Assembly (NCBI GenBank): GCA_044867925.1 | Contig: JBIOVV010000008.1 | Location: forward strand, 1-64,000 | Source: VRUE01 sp044867925 | GTDB lineage: Bacteria > Actinomycetota > Thermoleophilia > Solirubrobacterales > 70-9 | Length of the DNA: 64,000 bases | Reading direction: 5' to 3' | Shown: piece by piece, positions 7,858 to 15,946 of the stretch | Position numbering within the stretch: the first letter of the stretch is position 1 | Layout: each line of letters begins with the position of its first letter | Made by a program: the position numbers and the translations under genes | Notes under the pieces: model-generated | Told to the model about the DNA's origin: nothing | The model's input: the letters and a program-made list of their open reading frames with translations, nothing else | The model's database searches: none

Positions 7858-8575
7858 TCAGCTTGCCGAGGCCCACATCGAGGGCCAGCGGCGGATTCGG
7901 ACCCGCGCTGCCCGGGCGGCTCAGCTCGCATGGGAATCCCTGGAGTCCTACGACGAAGATGACATCGGCCACTGGCTCGCCCTGGTCCTCCCGCTGGTGC
8001 TTGGTTCCCAGCGCTCCAGCGCCCTGCTCACCAACCAGTTCCTCGCTCGCGCAGTCCGCGGCCAGTCTCTCCCAGTTCCGCTGCCCGAGGTAACCGGCGC
8101 CGCGGTGCGGAACGGGACGCTTCCGGAGACGGTGTACAGGCGCCCCTTCGTCACCGTCTGGTCGGACCTCAAAGAGGGCAAAGAGTGGGAGGAAGCCGTT
8201 AAGGCCGGGATGGAGCGGGCGACTAGCGCTGTTCAGACCGATGTTCAACTCGCCATGCGCTCGACCCTGCGAGTCGTCGGAGGCCAAGACGATCGCATCC
8301 TCGGTTACCAACGGGTCCCCGATGGCGACGCCTGCACCTTTTGCAAACTGATCGCCGGCAGGCGCTACCTGAAGGAAAACCTTCTCCCCGTCCATCCGCG
8401 ATGCGGCTGCGGCGTGGATGTGGTTACCCAGGCTGAGCGCGCCGAGTTCTTCGGCGCGCTCAAAAACGACCTCGATCTCCCCCCGGAGGTTGCCGTTCGC
8501 GATCACGGCGAGCTAGGCCCAGTCGTGGTCGACGCCCGCCACCGCTTCACCGGCCCCTCCGCAATCGCGGCGTAG
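7850..8575 (+). CDS. MuF-like minor head / capsid maturation protein, 241 aa
   Basis: Positions about 158-190 contain GDACTFCKLIAGRRY and LLPVHPRCGCGVDV, the C-x2-C ... HP-x-C-x-C signature of the C-terminal domain of MuF/SPP1 gp7-type minor head proteins. The N-terminal two-thirds is helical. Such proteins sit inside the head near the portal, and some are ejected with DNA. Position between portal and scaffold agrees. GTG start within an 8-nt overlap with the portal gene. Confidence 0.8.
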   Translation: MASQLAEAHIEGQRRIRTRAARAAQLAWESLESYDEDDIGHWLALVLPLVLGSQRSSALLTNQFLARAVRGQSLPVPLPEVTGAAVRNGTLPETVYRRPFVTVWSDLKEGKEWEEAVKAGMERATSAVQTDVQLAMRSTLRVVGGQDDRILGYQRVPDGDACTFCKLIAGRRYLKENLLPVHPRCGCGVDVVTQAERAEFFGALKNDLDLPPEVAVRDHGELGPVVVDARHRFTGPSAIAA

Positions 8576-8589
8576 TAGGGCTCTTAAAC

Positions 8590-8605
8590 GGGACCGCAGG
8601 GTCCC
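8590..8605 (+). terminator. Short intergenic hairpin before the scaffold gene
   Basis: GGGACC (8590-8595) pairs with GGTCCC (8600-8605) around a GCAG loop, in the 51-nt gap between the MuF-like and scaffold genes, followed by C and A runs rather than a U tract. It is probably a partial attenuator or RNA-processing hairpin rather than a strong terminator. Confidence 0.4.
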
Positions 8606-8626
8606 CCAAACCAAAAAGGAGGCCGC

Positions 8627-9376
8627 ATGGCCGCCACGATTCACCCTGATGTGCTTGAGCTTGCCGCGCTGCTGCGGCCCGCATGGGCTGAGATGAGCGC
8701 TGGCATTCCGGCGACGCACCCTCGCTGTGAGGGCGACCCGGATCCAGACCCCAAGCCTGATCCGAAGCCCGATCTCAAACCTGATCCGGACCCGGACCCT
8801 GACCCCGATCCGGTCCCCAAACCGGATCCCGAGCCGGACTGGAAGCGCGAGTCGCGTAAGCATGAGCGTCGAGCGAAGGCCGAAAAGGATCGCAACGACG
8901 CCCTCCAGAAAGAGATCGACAAGATCAAGGCGTCGGGCAAATCCGACCAGGAGAAGGCGATCGAAAAAGCCGAATCCGAGGCGAGGGCGAAGGCTCAGTC
9001 AGAGTTCGACAAAGAGCGCCGCGGAGACAGGCTGGAGGGCGCAGTTCTCCGACTGGCGGCCAAGGGAGTAAAGGTCGGGAAGGGCGAGGACGCCAAGACG
9101 CTTCGTTTCGACGACCCCGAAGACGCCCTGGTCTTCATCGAGCGTGCCGTCTCGCGTGGCGATGTCCCTGAGAACACCCTCTACGACGACAGCGGACGCC
9201 CGAAGACGGACGTTCTGACGGAGGAGCTGGTCGACCTCCTTGAGCGCAAGCCGGCACTCGCCGCCAATGGTGGAACCAAGGTCGAGGACCCCGGCGACGC
9301 AGACGCCGGCAAGGGCAAGGGCAAAAAATCGTCGGAAGACATGAACGACCTGATGCGCAACGCGCGTAACCGGTAG
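8627..9376 (+). CDS. Scaffolding protein with DP/KP repeat linker, 249 aa
   Basis: The N-terminal 40 residues are followed by an unusual stretch of about 30 residues of alternating D/K/P (DPDPKPDPKPD...). A long charged coiled-coil (about 80-135, SRKHERRAKAEKDRNDALQKEI) comes next, then a small C-terminal region. Length, coiled coil and position directly before the capsid gene fit the head scaffold (DUF4355-like), which is lost during maturation. The ATG has a good AAAAAGGAGG site. The C-terminus is rich in G and K, as for many capsid-binding scaffold tails. Confidence 0.78.
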   Translation: MAATIHPDVLELAALLRPAWAEMSAGIPATHPRCEGDPDPDPKPDPKPDLKPDPDPDPDPDPVPKPDPEPDWKRESRKHERRAKAEKDRNDALQKEIDKIKASGKSDQEKAIEKAESEARAKAQSEFDKERRGDRLEGAVLRLAAKGVKVGKGEDAKTLRFDDPEDALVFIERAVSRGDVPENTLYDDSGRPKTDVLTEELVDLLERKPALAANGGTKVEDPGDADAGKGKGKKSSEDMNDLMRNARNR

Positions 9377-9394
9377 TTCGCCCAGGCAGTAAGG

Positions 9395-9416
9395 GCGCTC
9401 GCTGCACAGCGAGCGC
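9395..9416 (+). terminator. Strong hairpin before the capsid gene
   Basis: GCGCTCGCT pairs perfectly with AGCGAGCGC around a 4-nt loop in the 120-nt gap between scaffold and capsid. No U tract follows, so it more likely works as an mRNA processing or stability element that raises capsid expression than as a full stop. Confidence 0.5.
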
Positions 9417-9496
9417 ATCGCAGCACCCCTCAGGCAGCCGCAGGGCGCCGCTCATTCACCACACGAACGGCCCCCTGCGGCCAGAAGGAGTACCCC

Positions 9497-10576
9497 ATGT
9501 CCAAGGACACTTTCCGCATCCCTTCGGGAATTGCGGACCTGAAGGCGATGCTGACCCCCAAGTGGGCAAGCGAACTCGCCGAGATTCGTGCCACCGGCAT
9601 TCCGATGAATGCGGTCAACGACCTGATCGACCGCACGGACGCCGACCCGCTCATCCCCGAAGCCGAGCGGAAGGAGATCCTCAAGGGCCTCCCGGCTGCC
9701 TCGGCGGCTCTGACGCTGATGCGTCAGGTCAATATGTCGACCAAGAAAGAGCGGCAGCCCGTTCTCTCTGCCCTTCCGACCGCGTATTGGGTCGGCGGCG
9801 ACACAGGCCTGAAGCAGACGACCAAGGCCGAGTGGGCGAACCAGTACCTAGAGGCCGAGGAGCTCGCGGTGATCGTGCCCGTCCCGGATGCGATCCTCGA
9901 CGACTCCGAGTTCGACATCTGGGGTGAGCTTCGTCCTGCGATCGTCGAGGCCCTCGGCGCCAAGCTCGATGACGCGACGCTGTTTGATGTTGACAGCCCG
10001 TCCTCGTTCCCCGAATCGATCGTGACGGGCGCTCAGGAACACGACCACTCGGTGGTCCGCGGCTCGATCGAAAATGAGGACGGCTACAACGATGTTGGTC
10101 TCGACATCGGTGGTGAGGACGGTGTGATGAGCCTCGTCGAGGACGACGGCTTCGCCGTGAACGGCTTCGCCGCCCGCACACGCCTGAAGTCCTCGCTGCG
10201 TGGTCTCCGCGACGCCAATGGGACGCCGATCTTCCAGCCGTCGCTTCAGGCTGGGACCCCTGCGCAGCTCTATGGCGAGACCGTCGTCTATCCGGACGGG
10301 AACGGCTCCTGGGAGGACCGGGGTGTCGAGCTCATCGCGGGTGATTGGTCGAAGGCGATCGTTGGCATCCGCCAGGACATCACCTGGAAGCTGTTCACGG
10401 ATGGCGTGATCTCCGACGACGACGGGAAAGTGATCCTGAACCTGATGCAGCAGGACTCTTCCGCGATGCGGGTGGTTATGCGTGTCGGTTTCGTGACCGC
10501 CAATCCGATCAACCGGAAGAACCCCGACAACAAAACTCGGTACCCGTTCGCGGTGCTCGAGGAGCAGGGGAGCTAG
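9497..10576 (+). CDS. Major capsid protein, HK97 fold, 359 aa
   Basis: The N-terminal 60-70 residues are a helical delta-like region. The core shows the pattern of phage capsids: ALPTAYWVGGDTGLKQTTKAEW (E-loop area), AEELAVIVPVPDAILDDSEF, then the A-domain part DWSKAIVGIRQDITWKL and the closing AMRVVMRVGFVTANPIN strand. It has the usual size of actinophage HK97-type capsids. The ribosome site AGAAGGAG lies 6 nt before the ATG, stronger than for most neighbours and as expected for the most abundant virion protein. Confidence 0.9.
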   Translation: MSKDTFRIPSGIADLKAMLTPKWASELAEIRATGIPMNAVNDLIDRTDADPLIPEAERKEILKGLPAASAALTLMRQVNMSTKKERQPVLSALPTAYWVGGDTGLKQTTKAEWANQYLEAEELAVIVPVPDAILDDSEFDIWGELRPAIVEALGAKLDDATLFDVDSPSSFPESIVTGAQEHDHSVVRGSIENEDGYNDVGLDIGGEDGVMSLVEDDGFAVNGFAARTRLKSSLRGLRDANGTPIFQPSLQAGTPAQLYGETVVYPDGNGSWEDRGVELIAGDWSKAIVGIRQDITWKLFTDGVISDDDGKVILNLMQQDSSAMRVVMRVGFVTANPINRKNPDNKTRYPFAVLEEQGS

Positions 10577-10584
10577 ACCTGAAG

Positions 10585-10633
10585 CCACGAATACGGCCGT
10601 CCTGACCTTCGGGGGTTGGGGCGGCCGTTCGTG
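10585..10633 (+). terminator. Hairpin after the capsid gene
   Basis: CACGAA-TA-CGGCCG (10585-10598) can pair with CGGCCG-TT-CGTG (10622-10633), enclosing a G-rich loop. It follows the capsid stop at once and overlaps the leader of the next gene, so it likely lowers read-through into the connector genes. Confidence 0.45.
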
Positions 10634-10648
10634 CTTTGGAACGCCGCC

Positions 10649-11074
10649 ATGGCCTTTGCATCCTCAGATGACATCGCAACGCGCCTCAAGCGCACCTTCG
10701 ACATTGCCGAAGAGGCGCTAGCGGATCTGTTGATCGAATCGGCCATGGCGGTGATAGCCGCCGAAGCGGGCAAGTCGTGGGAGTGGGCGGAGGAGCTGCC
10801 CGAGCCCGTCCATCCGCTGCTTCGGGCCGTTTGCATCGAGGTTGTCGTGCGGGTGATGGAGAACCCAGAGCAGCTCCACTCTCTCTCGGAGCAGCTCGGC
10901 GCCCACCAGGAGTCAAAGGCCTTTCGTCGTGGGGATGAGGGAGGTGGCTTGACCCTCAGTGAGCGAGAGTCGCGCCTTATTCGCTTTGCGATCAACGGAA
11001 CGGTGTCCGGCTACTCGCGGGCGGACACACTGGTTGATCGTCTCGTCCCCGAAACGGAGGAGACCGAGCTGTGA
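10649..11074 (+). CDS. Head-tail connector / adaptor protein, 141 aa
   Basis: A small, mainly helical protein directly downstream of the capsid, starting MAFASSDDIATRLKRTFD and with the central motif HPLLRAVCIEVVVRVMENPEQ that I associate with connector proteins of the gp6/gp15 type (DNA-packaging adaptor that extends the portal). The ATG is chosen inside a longer open frame because the first 11 codons lie in the capsid-terminator hairpin. The 3' end overlaps the next gene (GTGA). Confidence 0.68.
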   Translation: MAFASSDDIATRLKRTFDIAEEALADLLIESAMAVIAAEAGKSWEWAEELPEPVHPLLRAVCIEVVVRVMENPEQLHSLSEQLGAHQESKAFRRGDEGGGLTLSERESRLIRFAINGTVSGYSRADTLVDRLVPETEETEL

Positions 11075-11253
11075 GGGGCATCCGCCGGCTGCTCGCCGAA
11101 GACGACCGCGCCGACGTTCGCAGCGATGCGGCCGGCGCAATCACGTTCAACCATCTGCAGCAGTCCGAGGCCGATGACACGGAGGACGGCCGCCAGTATC
11201 CGTTGACCACGGACCCGTGGGACATCGCGGATGGGGCGGTGGAATCGCCATGA
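11071..11253 (+). CDS. Small hypothetical protein, 60 aa
   Basis: GTG start in a GTGA overlap with the connector gene and an ATGA-type overlap with the following glycosyltransferase. Mostly polar and acidic, with the segment AGAITFNHLQQSEADD. No family was recognised. The tight coupling on both sides supports it as a gene. Confidence 0.5.
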   Translation: MRGIRRLLAEDDRADVRSDAAGAITFNHLQQSEADDTEDGRQYPLTTDPWDIADGAVESP

Positions 11254-11924
11254 ACGTCGCGATCCTGATCCCGACTCTCGGAAGGGCTGACGTACTACCG
11301 GGGCTCGTCGAGAGCTTTCGTGTTGCGACTCCGCCTGATGTCTACCGGCTCTACTTCGTGCTTGATCGGGGAGACTCCCCATCGCACAACGTGCTGACGG
11401 CGTTTGAGGGAGACCCCGACGTGCAGATTGACGTGTGCGATGGGACGTACCCGACAAAGGTCCGTCGTGGCTACCAGGCGACTGCGCCCGCAGCCGAGGA
11501 GCTAATCCTCCCGACCGCCGACGACGTGGTTCCATACCCCGGCTGGTACGAGGCCGCCTTGAAGCATTTCGAGGCTGGCGCCCAGGTGGTCGGCACCAAC
11601 GATCTGACGCCGGCAACGCGCGACGGGCGGATGGTGACCATGCCCATCGTCAGGCGCTCCTACATCGAGGATCCCGGTGCAGCTTGGGGCGAGCGCGGGA
11701 CCGTGTTCAACGAGAGCCTGCATCACAACTTCGTCGATCGAGTCCTATGGGAGCTCGCGCTGCATCGCGGCGTGGCGGTCTTCGAGCCGGAGTCGATCAT
11801 CGAGCACCGGCACCACGGGTGGAAAACGCGGGAGGTCGACGACACCGACCGCAAGGGCAACCTGCAGGGCTGGGATCAGGACAAGGCCACGTACGAGCGG
11901 ATGAAGGCCGAATGGACTGCGTAG
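11250..11924 (+). CDS. Glycosyltransferase, GT-A fold (family 2-like), 224 aa
   Basis: It starts MNVAILIPTLGRADVLPGLVESF, the classic first beta strand and helix of GT2 enzymes. ADDVVPYPGW near residue 87 is the DxD-like metal and sugar-nucleotide site, with a later EHRHHGW segment near 190 where the catalytic base and metal-binding residues lie. It would transfer a sugar from a nucleotide sugar to an unknown acceptor. It is the first of four transferase-like genes placed inside the head-tail joining module. The ATG overlaps the previous stop. Confidence 0.82.
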   Translation: MNVAILIPTLGRADVLPGLVESFRVATPPDVYRLYFVLDRGDSPSHNVLTAFEGDPDVQIDVCDGTYPTKVRRGYQATAPAAEELILPTADDVVPYPGWYEAALKHFEAGAQVVGTNDLTPATRDGRMVTMPIVRRSYIEDPGAAWGERGTVFNESLHHNFVDRVLWELALHRGVAVFEPESIIEHRHHGWKTREVDDTDRKGNLQGWDQDKATYERMKAEWTA

Positions 11925-12595
11925 TCCTGGTCCCTCGTCGAGCGGAGCCCCACCGTGATCGCCTATGGGCCTACGTGCGCGAGCGCGTTGAAGCCGAGGT
12001 TGCCTGGCCGGTCGTAGAAGGTCTTGACGAGGGCGAGCAGCCCATGAACCGAGCTGCGGCGAGGAACCGAGCTGCGGAGCAGGCAGGCGACTGGGACGTT
12101 GCGGTCTTCCTTGACGCCGACACGATGCCGGACTTCGAGCAGCTACGACAGGCCGTCGACCTTGCCGCCGAGACCGGCAAGCTGGTTTGCCCGCAGGACG
12201 TGTTCCGCTCACTCACCCGCGACGGCACCCGCGCTGTGCTGGCCGGCAAGTGCGTGATCGAGGACGCGCCGAAACGCTGGGACTACCCGCGGCCGAAGTC
12301 CTCTTGCATCGTGGTCAGCTGGGAGACCTGGGAGTTGGTCGGCGGCTATGACGAACGCTTCAATGGCTGGGGGTTCGAGGACTCCTCCTTCCTCCATGCC
12401 TGTCAAGTGCTGGTCGGCGTCGAGCGTCTGCCGGGCGTCTGCCGCCACCTATGGCACCCGCGAAGCCCTGAGAAGGACTCGCGCTCCGAGGCATACAAAG
12501 CCAACGAGGCGCTGGGTGCTCGCTACAAGGCTGCTCGGCATGACCCTGATGCGATGCGGGCGATTCTGGCTGAGTCGGGAGGGCCGCTCGCGTGA
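11912..12595 (+). CDS. Glycosyltransferase (galactosyltransferase-like GT-A), 227 aa
   Basis: FLDADTMPDF (about residue 65) is the DxD motif. GGYDERFNGWGFEDSSF (about 143-159) is the hallmark of the C-terminal domain of animal-type galactosyltransferases and of bacterial GT2 enzymes that follow the G-W-G-x-E-D pattern. It starts at ATG 11912, overlapping the previous gene by 13 nt, and ends in a GTGA overlap with the next. A separate sugar specificity from the neighbouring transferases is likely, but cannot be read from sequence. Confidence 0.82.
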   Translation: MDCVVLVPRRAEPHRDRLWAYVRERVEAEVAWPVVEGLDEGEQPMNRAAARNRAAEQAGDWDVAVFLDADTMPDFEQLRQAVDLAAETGKLVCPQDVFRSLTRDGTRAVLAGKCVIEDAPKRWDYPRPKSSCIVVSWETWELVGGYDERFNGWGFEDSSFLHACQVLVGVERLPGVCRHLWHPRSPEKDSRSEAYKANEALGARYKAARHDPDAMRAILAESGGPLA

Positions 12596-12702
12596 TCCCC
12601 GCGACCTGTCCCAACTGCGGTGAGAGCGTCTACCTCTGCAAATCCTCGCTCCCGTGCCCGTACTGCACGAAGCCGCTGCCGACCACGGGGGGCACCAAAT
12701 GA
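12592..12702 (+). CDS. Zinc-ribbon mini-protein, 36 aa
   Basis: A GTG start in overlap with the previous stop encodes a peptide with CPNC...LC...CPYC spacing, two CxxC knuckles able to bind one zinc. The stop overlaps the next ATG. Mini zinc ribbons of this kind often occur between overlapping phage genes; the partner is unknown. Confidence 0.55.
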   Translation: MIPATCPNCGESVYLCKSSLPCPYCTKPLPTTGGTK

Positions 12703-13373
12703 TCGCCCTCGCCATCACCACCGACGGTCGAAGGGACTGCATCGAGCAAACCATTCCGAGCCTCCTACAACGCGTTGAGGGGATCGACGGGGCACGTCTG
12801 ATCTTCGATGACTCGGGAGACCCGGAGTACGCGGGGTGGCTGCGCGACACCTTTGGTCCGCTGGGCTTCACGGTCTCGGCCTCACCTCAGCGCCTTGGAC
12901 AGGACTGGGCGTTGACTCGGGCTTGGAACTACCTGGCCCGTGAGATCTGCGATCCGTGGATTTGGTTCGTGGAGGACGATTTCATCTTCGAGCGCGACGT
13001 CGACCTGCAGGAGATGGTCGACGTGCTGGAGCCGCGTCCCTACCTGAAGCAGATGGCGCTTCTACGCCAGCCTTGGTTTCCCGGCGAGGTAAGGGCCGGG
13101 GGGATCGTGGAGCGCGACCCTGACGAGTACGAGTGCGTGGTCGACGGGGAGCGCGAATGGCAGGAGCACAGGTTGTGGTGGACCCTGAACCCCTGCCTCT
13201 TTCGACGCGAGCTGTGCAAGGTGCCGCGCCCGATCGGCCACCGGCACGAGTGGAACTTCAGCCGCAAGCTCTGCGAGGACCCGGACGTGCGGTTCGGGGT
13301 CTGGGGCAACGGCAAGGGGTCGGAGCCCTGGTGCCGGCACATAGGCAAGGAACGCCGAGGACGTGGGTACTAG
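12699..13373 (+). CDS. Glycosyltransferase-like protein, GT-A fold, 224 aa
   Basis: It begins MIALAITTDGRRDCIEQTIPSL and has the metal-site segment FVEDDFIFERD (about residues 88-98). A tail with WTLNPCLFRRELC and EWNFSRKLCEDPDVRFGVWG follows. That combination matches small phage and bacterial GT2-like transferases that act on protein- or lipid-bound acceptors. It is the third transferase-like gene in this block. Overlaps: ATG in the previous stop, and 11 nt into the next gene. Confidence 0.78.
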   Translation: MIALAITTDGRRDCIEQTIPSLLQRVEGIDGARLIFDDSGDPEYAGWLRDTFGPLGFTVSASPQRLGQDWALTRAWNYLAREICDPWIWFVEDDFIFERDVDLQEMVDVLEPRPYLKQMALLRQPWFPGEVRAGGIVERDPDEYECVVDGEREWQEHRLWWTLNPCLFRRELCKVPRPIGHRHEWNFSRKLCEDPDVRFGVWGNGKGSEPWCRHIGKERRGRGY

Positions 13374-14367
13374 CGTCGATGTGCTGAGTCGCGAGACTCA
13401 CCACGCCGAACACCTCTACCCGACCTGGCTAGCTCTCCCGAAGTCCCTCCGGGGCACCTTCTATGTCCACCCGCGGATGCTTGAGGTCGCGCGGGCTGCA
13501 GGTGTCGACGCGGTTTCCGTGGAGGAGGCTCCGAAGCCTGGACCACTAACTCTTGTGGCCTCCTACCGCGACCTGAAGTGGGCGCGAGGCTTGGGGCGCA
13601 GGGTCATCTATTCAGAGCACGGCGCCGGGCAGTCCTACATGAAGCCCGACGGTCAACCCGTGGGCTCGGGCTCCTACATCGGGGCCCTTGATCGAGCCGG
13701 AGTGGTGGCAACTCTGGTCCCCGGCCACCTAGCCGCCGCTCGCCACTCGGCCGTGCATCCAGCGATCCCGGCCTACCCGGTGGGCTGCCCGAAGTTGGAC
13801 CGCTGGCACGGCGTGAAGCCAGCCAAGCGAGAGCGCCCCATCGTGGCGATCAGCTTCCACTGGGCTTGCAAGATCTGCCCTGAGACCAAAGGGGCCTTCA
13901 ATCACTACCGGCAGGCCCTACCGAAGCTTGCCAAGCGCTTCGAAATGATCGGTCACGCGCACCCGCGGGCTCTGTCGACTCAGATGCGCCGTCAGTACGA
14001 ACGCGCCGGGATCGAACTCGTGGAAGGCTTTGACGAGGTGATCGAACGCGCTGACGTGTTCTGCATCGACAACAGCTCGACGATGTATGAATGGGCAGCG
14101 CTTGATCGTCGCTGCGTGGTCCTGAACGCGCCTTGGTTTCGAAAGAAGGTCGAGCACGGGCTGCGGTTCTGGTCGCATGCCGATGTTGGGCCAATGGCCT
14201 CAGGGCCAAGGGATATGGCCGAGGCCATTGAGCGCTCAATCGAGGACCCGCCGGAGGTTGCTCGGCGCCGGCGAGAGATCGTGCGCGACGTGTACTCGGC
14301 CGTTGACGGAAAAGCTGCGAAGAGGGCGGCTGCGGTGGTCAAGGATCTGGCGAAGGAGTGGGGATGA
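13363..14367 (+). CDS. GT-B glycosyl/glycerophosphotransferase-like protein, 334 aa
   Basis: A GT-B-like architecture is visible: an N-terminal half with YSEHGAG and a C-terminal half with FCIDNSSTMYEWAALDR near residue 235. DNSS/DxSS followed by E-x-A is the nucleotide-binding signature shared by CDP-glycerol glycerophosphotransferases (TagF/TagB) and related wall-polymer enzymes. A role in adding glycerol-phosphate or a sugar to a polymer or virion protein is inferred. GTG 13363 gives an 11-nt overlap; GTG 13381 is a possible later start. Confidence 0.7.
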   Translation: MGTSVDVLSRETHHAEHLYPTWLALPKSLRGTFYVHPRMLEVARAAGVDAVSVEEAPKPGPLTLVASYRDLKWARGLGRRVIYSEHGAGQSYMKPDGQPVGSGSYIGALDRAGVVATLVPGHLAAARHSAVHPAIPAYPVGCPKLDRWHGVKPAKRERPIVAISFHWACKICPETKGAFNHYRQALPKLAKRFEMIGHAHPRALSTQMRRQYERAGIELVEGFDEVIERADVFCIDNSSTMYEWAALDRRCVVLNAPWFRKKVEHGLRFWSHADVGPMASGPRDMAEAIERSIEDPPEVARRRREIVRDVYSAVDGKAAKRAAAVVKDLAKEWG

Positions 14368-14741
14368 GCGCGATCGACCTTCAGGGCAGGAGCTACGAGG
14401 AATGGGAGCAGGAGCAGCGCTGCCCGTTCTGCGACTACGCGGGCCCGAGCGAGGTTCTGCACGACTGGGGCGACGCGATTCTGATCGAGCCGCTTGACCC
14501 AGTTACGCCCGGACATCGCCTGGTCATCCCGACGGTGCACGTCATCAACTTCGCGTGTAGCCCCTCTACCACGGCATTGACCATGTGGCGAGCGGCCGAA
14601 TACGTGGCAACCCAGGGCGTCGACTGCAACCTGATCACTTCCAAGGGCTTGGCTGCGACGCAGACGGTCAAGCACCTACATGTGCATGTAGTCCCACGCC
14701 GCCCCGGCGATGGCCTGGCGCTTCCGTGGGCTGCGCCGTGA
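14364..14741 (+). CDS. HIT-family protein, 125 aa
   Basis: The histidine triad is visible as KHLHVHVVPR (about residues 101-110), the H-phi-H-phi-H motif of nucleotide hydrolases and transferases. CPFCDY near residue 20 resembles the zinc knuckle of HIT proteins, and the PGHRLVIPTVHV strand is typical. HIT proteins hydrolyse dinucleotides or nucleotidyl-sugars such as ADP- or UDP-linked compounds. Its place right after four sugar-transferase-like genes suggests a role in that pathway, for example removing nucleotide products. That link is inference. Confidence 0.82.
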   Translation: MSAIDLQGRSYEEWEQEQRCPFCDYAGPSEVLHDWGDAILIEPLDPVTPGHRLVIPTVHVINFACSPSTTALTMWRAAEYVATQGVDCNLITSKGLAATQTVKHLHVHVVPRRPGDGLALPWAAP

Positions 14742-15124
14742 GCGCCGAGCGGATGATGAAAACCCCCTGCACCCTTCTTCTTCGCCAAGCGAAAGGGGAA
14801 GACGCCTACGGCAACTCCGTGCTGGGCGACCCGATAGAGGTCGAGACGTTCTGTGCCTTCCAGCAGCGAGACCGTGAGGAGCCCGCGGGCGAGGGCGAGA
14901 CCTCCGTCACCGAATGGAATCTTTTCTTGGTTTGGGAGACCACGACCTTGGTCCAGGAGGCTGCGTCGCGTTCGCTCGACACCGGAGACGCCGCACGAGT
15001 AAGGGGCCGCACGTACGAGGTGGTTGGCGACCCGGAGGAACTTGACGAAGGGTCTCGCGCGCTCTGGCATGTGGCTGCCACGGTGAAGCGGGTCTCCGGC
15101 TCTGGCGATGAGGCGAGTTCCTGA
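14738..15124 (+). CDS. Head closure / head-tail stopper-like protein, 128 aa
   Basis: A small beta-rich protein (TPCTLLLRQAKGEDAYGN at the start, then RVRGRTYEVVGDPEELDE and a closing HVAATVKRV strand) fits the fold of SPP1 gp16-like stoppers, in the expected position after the connector. The transferase block separates it from the connector. GTG start in the GTGA overlap with the HIT gene. Confidence 0.6.
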   Translation: MSAERMMKTPCTLLLRQAKGEDAYGNSVLGDPIEVETFCAFQQRDREEPAGEGETSVTEWNLFLVWETTTLVQEAASRSLDTGDAARVRGRTYEVVGDPEELDEGSRALWHVAATVKRVSGSGDEASS

Positions 15125-15531
15125 TGCCCATCCCTTCCGCACAGAAGGTGACGATCGCCTACCTCAAAACAGTCGACGCGGTGGAGAAAGCCGGCGCGCG
15201 CGTCCTGACCGGGACGCCCTCGAGCCGAAGTGCCCCCTGGATTCGCGTGACGCTGCTCGATGACCCGGCCACGGACGGCGGAATAGCCGACCACCACATC
15301 GAGGCGTTCATGCAAATCGACGTCTTCGCGGGTGAGGCGAAAAACATCATCGCAACCGTGGACGACCTGTCGATCGCGGTACGTGAGGCCTTGCGGGTGA
15401 TGAATCAGGCTGAGCACGACGGCGCTGTTGTCACCGGGGCCCAGTCCTCCCGCACCCACATGCCCGACACGGATGAGGAGCCCGCCATGGAGCGCTTCCA
15501 GATCAGCGCAACGATTTGGATGCACGGATGA
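15124..15531 (+). CDS. Tail completion / terminator-like protein, 135 aa
   Basis: Its size, alpha/beta pattern and order (after the stopper, before the gp10-like and tail-tube genes) match tail terminator proteins of the gp17/gpU type. The strand IRVTLLDDPATDGG and the C-terminal ERFQISATIWMHG are consistent. No catalytic motif was seen. The assignment rests mostly on synteny. Confidence 0.55.
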   Translation: MPIPSAQKVTIAYLKTVDAVEKAGARVLTGTPSSRSAPWIRVTLLDDPATDGGIADHHIEAFMQIDVFAGEAKNIIATVDDLSIAVREALRVMNQAEHDGAVVTGAQSSRTHMPDTDEEPAMERFQISATIWMHG

Positions 15532-15830
15532 GTCGCGTCCGCTACCGCGCCGAGCCGGGCTGGCAGGAGAAGCTTGAAGCGCAGCCGCAGATGGCGAAGG
15601 GCATGAACGATCGCGCCAAGGTAGTGGCCGGGATCGCGAAAAGCATCGCTCCGGTCGGGCCGACGCATAGGTACAAGCATCTGCTCCGCGCCGTGGGGAA
15701 CACGGTCCAGGCGCGCACTTCGCACTGGCACTTCGTGGAGTTTGGAAGCGTGCACCAGGTCCCCCTTGCGGTCCTGCGCCGGGCTGTGATTCAGGCCGGG
15801 TTGAAGTTCCGGCCGCACCCCAAGCCCTAA
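15528..15830 (+). CDS. HK97 gp10-like head-tail joining protein, 100 aa
   Basis: MSRVRYRAEPGWQEKL, then a helix with AKSIAPVGPTHRYKHLL and the closing SHWHFVEFGSVHQVP segment. The VEFGS/T turn near the C-terminus is the recognisable mark of HK97 gp10-type proteins. The ATG overlaps the preceding stop. It lies just before the tail-tube gene, as expected. Confidence 0.75.
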   Translation: MSRVRYRAEPGWQEKLEAQPQMAKGMNDRAKVVAGIAKSIAPVGPTHRYKHLLRAVGNTVQARTSHWHFVEFGSVHQVPLAVLRRAVIQAGLKFRPHPKP

Positions 15831-15884
15831 CCAACTTACCCGCAGTACCCCGCGTTCGCCGTAAGGCGCCTCGCGGGTTCTCTC

Positions 15885-15901
15885 GCCGCCAGCAGGGCGG
15901 C
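15885..15901 (+). terminator. Hairpin between joining and tail-tube genes
   Basis: GCCGCC pairs with GGCGGC around AGCAG within the 116-nt gap 15831-15946. No U-run follows. It likely modulates expression so that the tail-tube gene, with its strong AGGAGGA site, is made at a different level from the joining proteins. Confidence 0.4.
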
Positions 15902-15946
15902 TTCATGTAACCCGAACCGCCCTGCGAAGGGCAGGAGGAATGCCTC

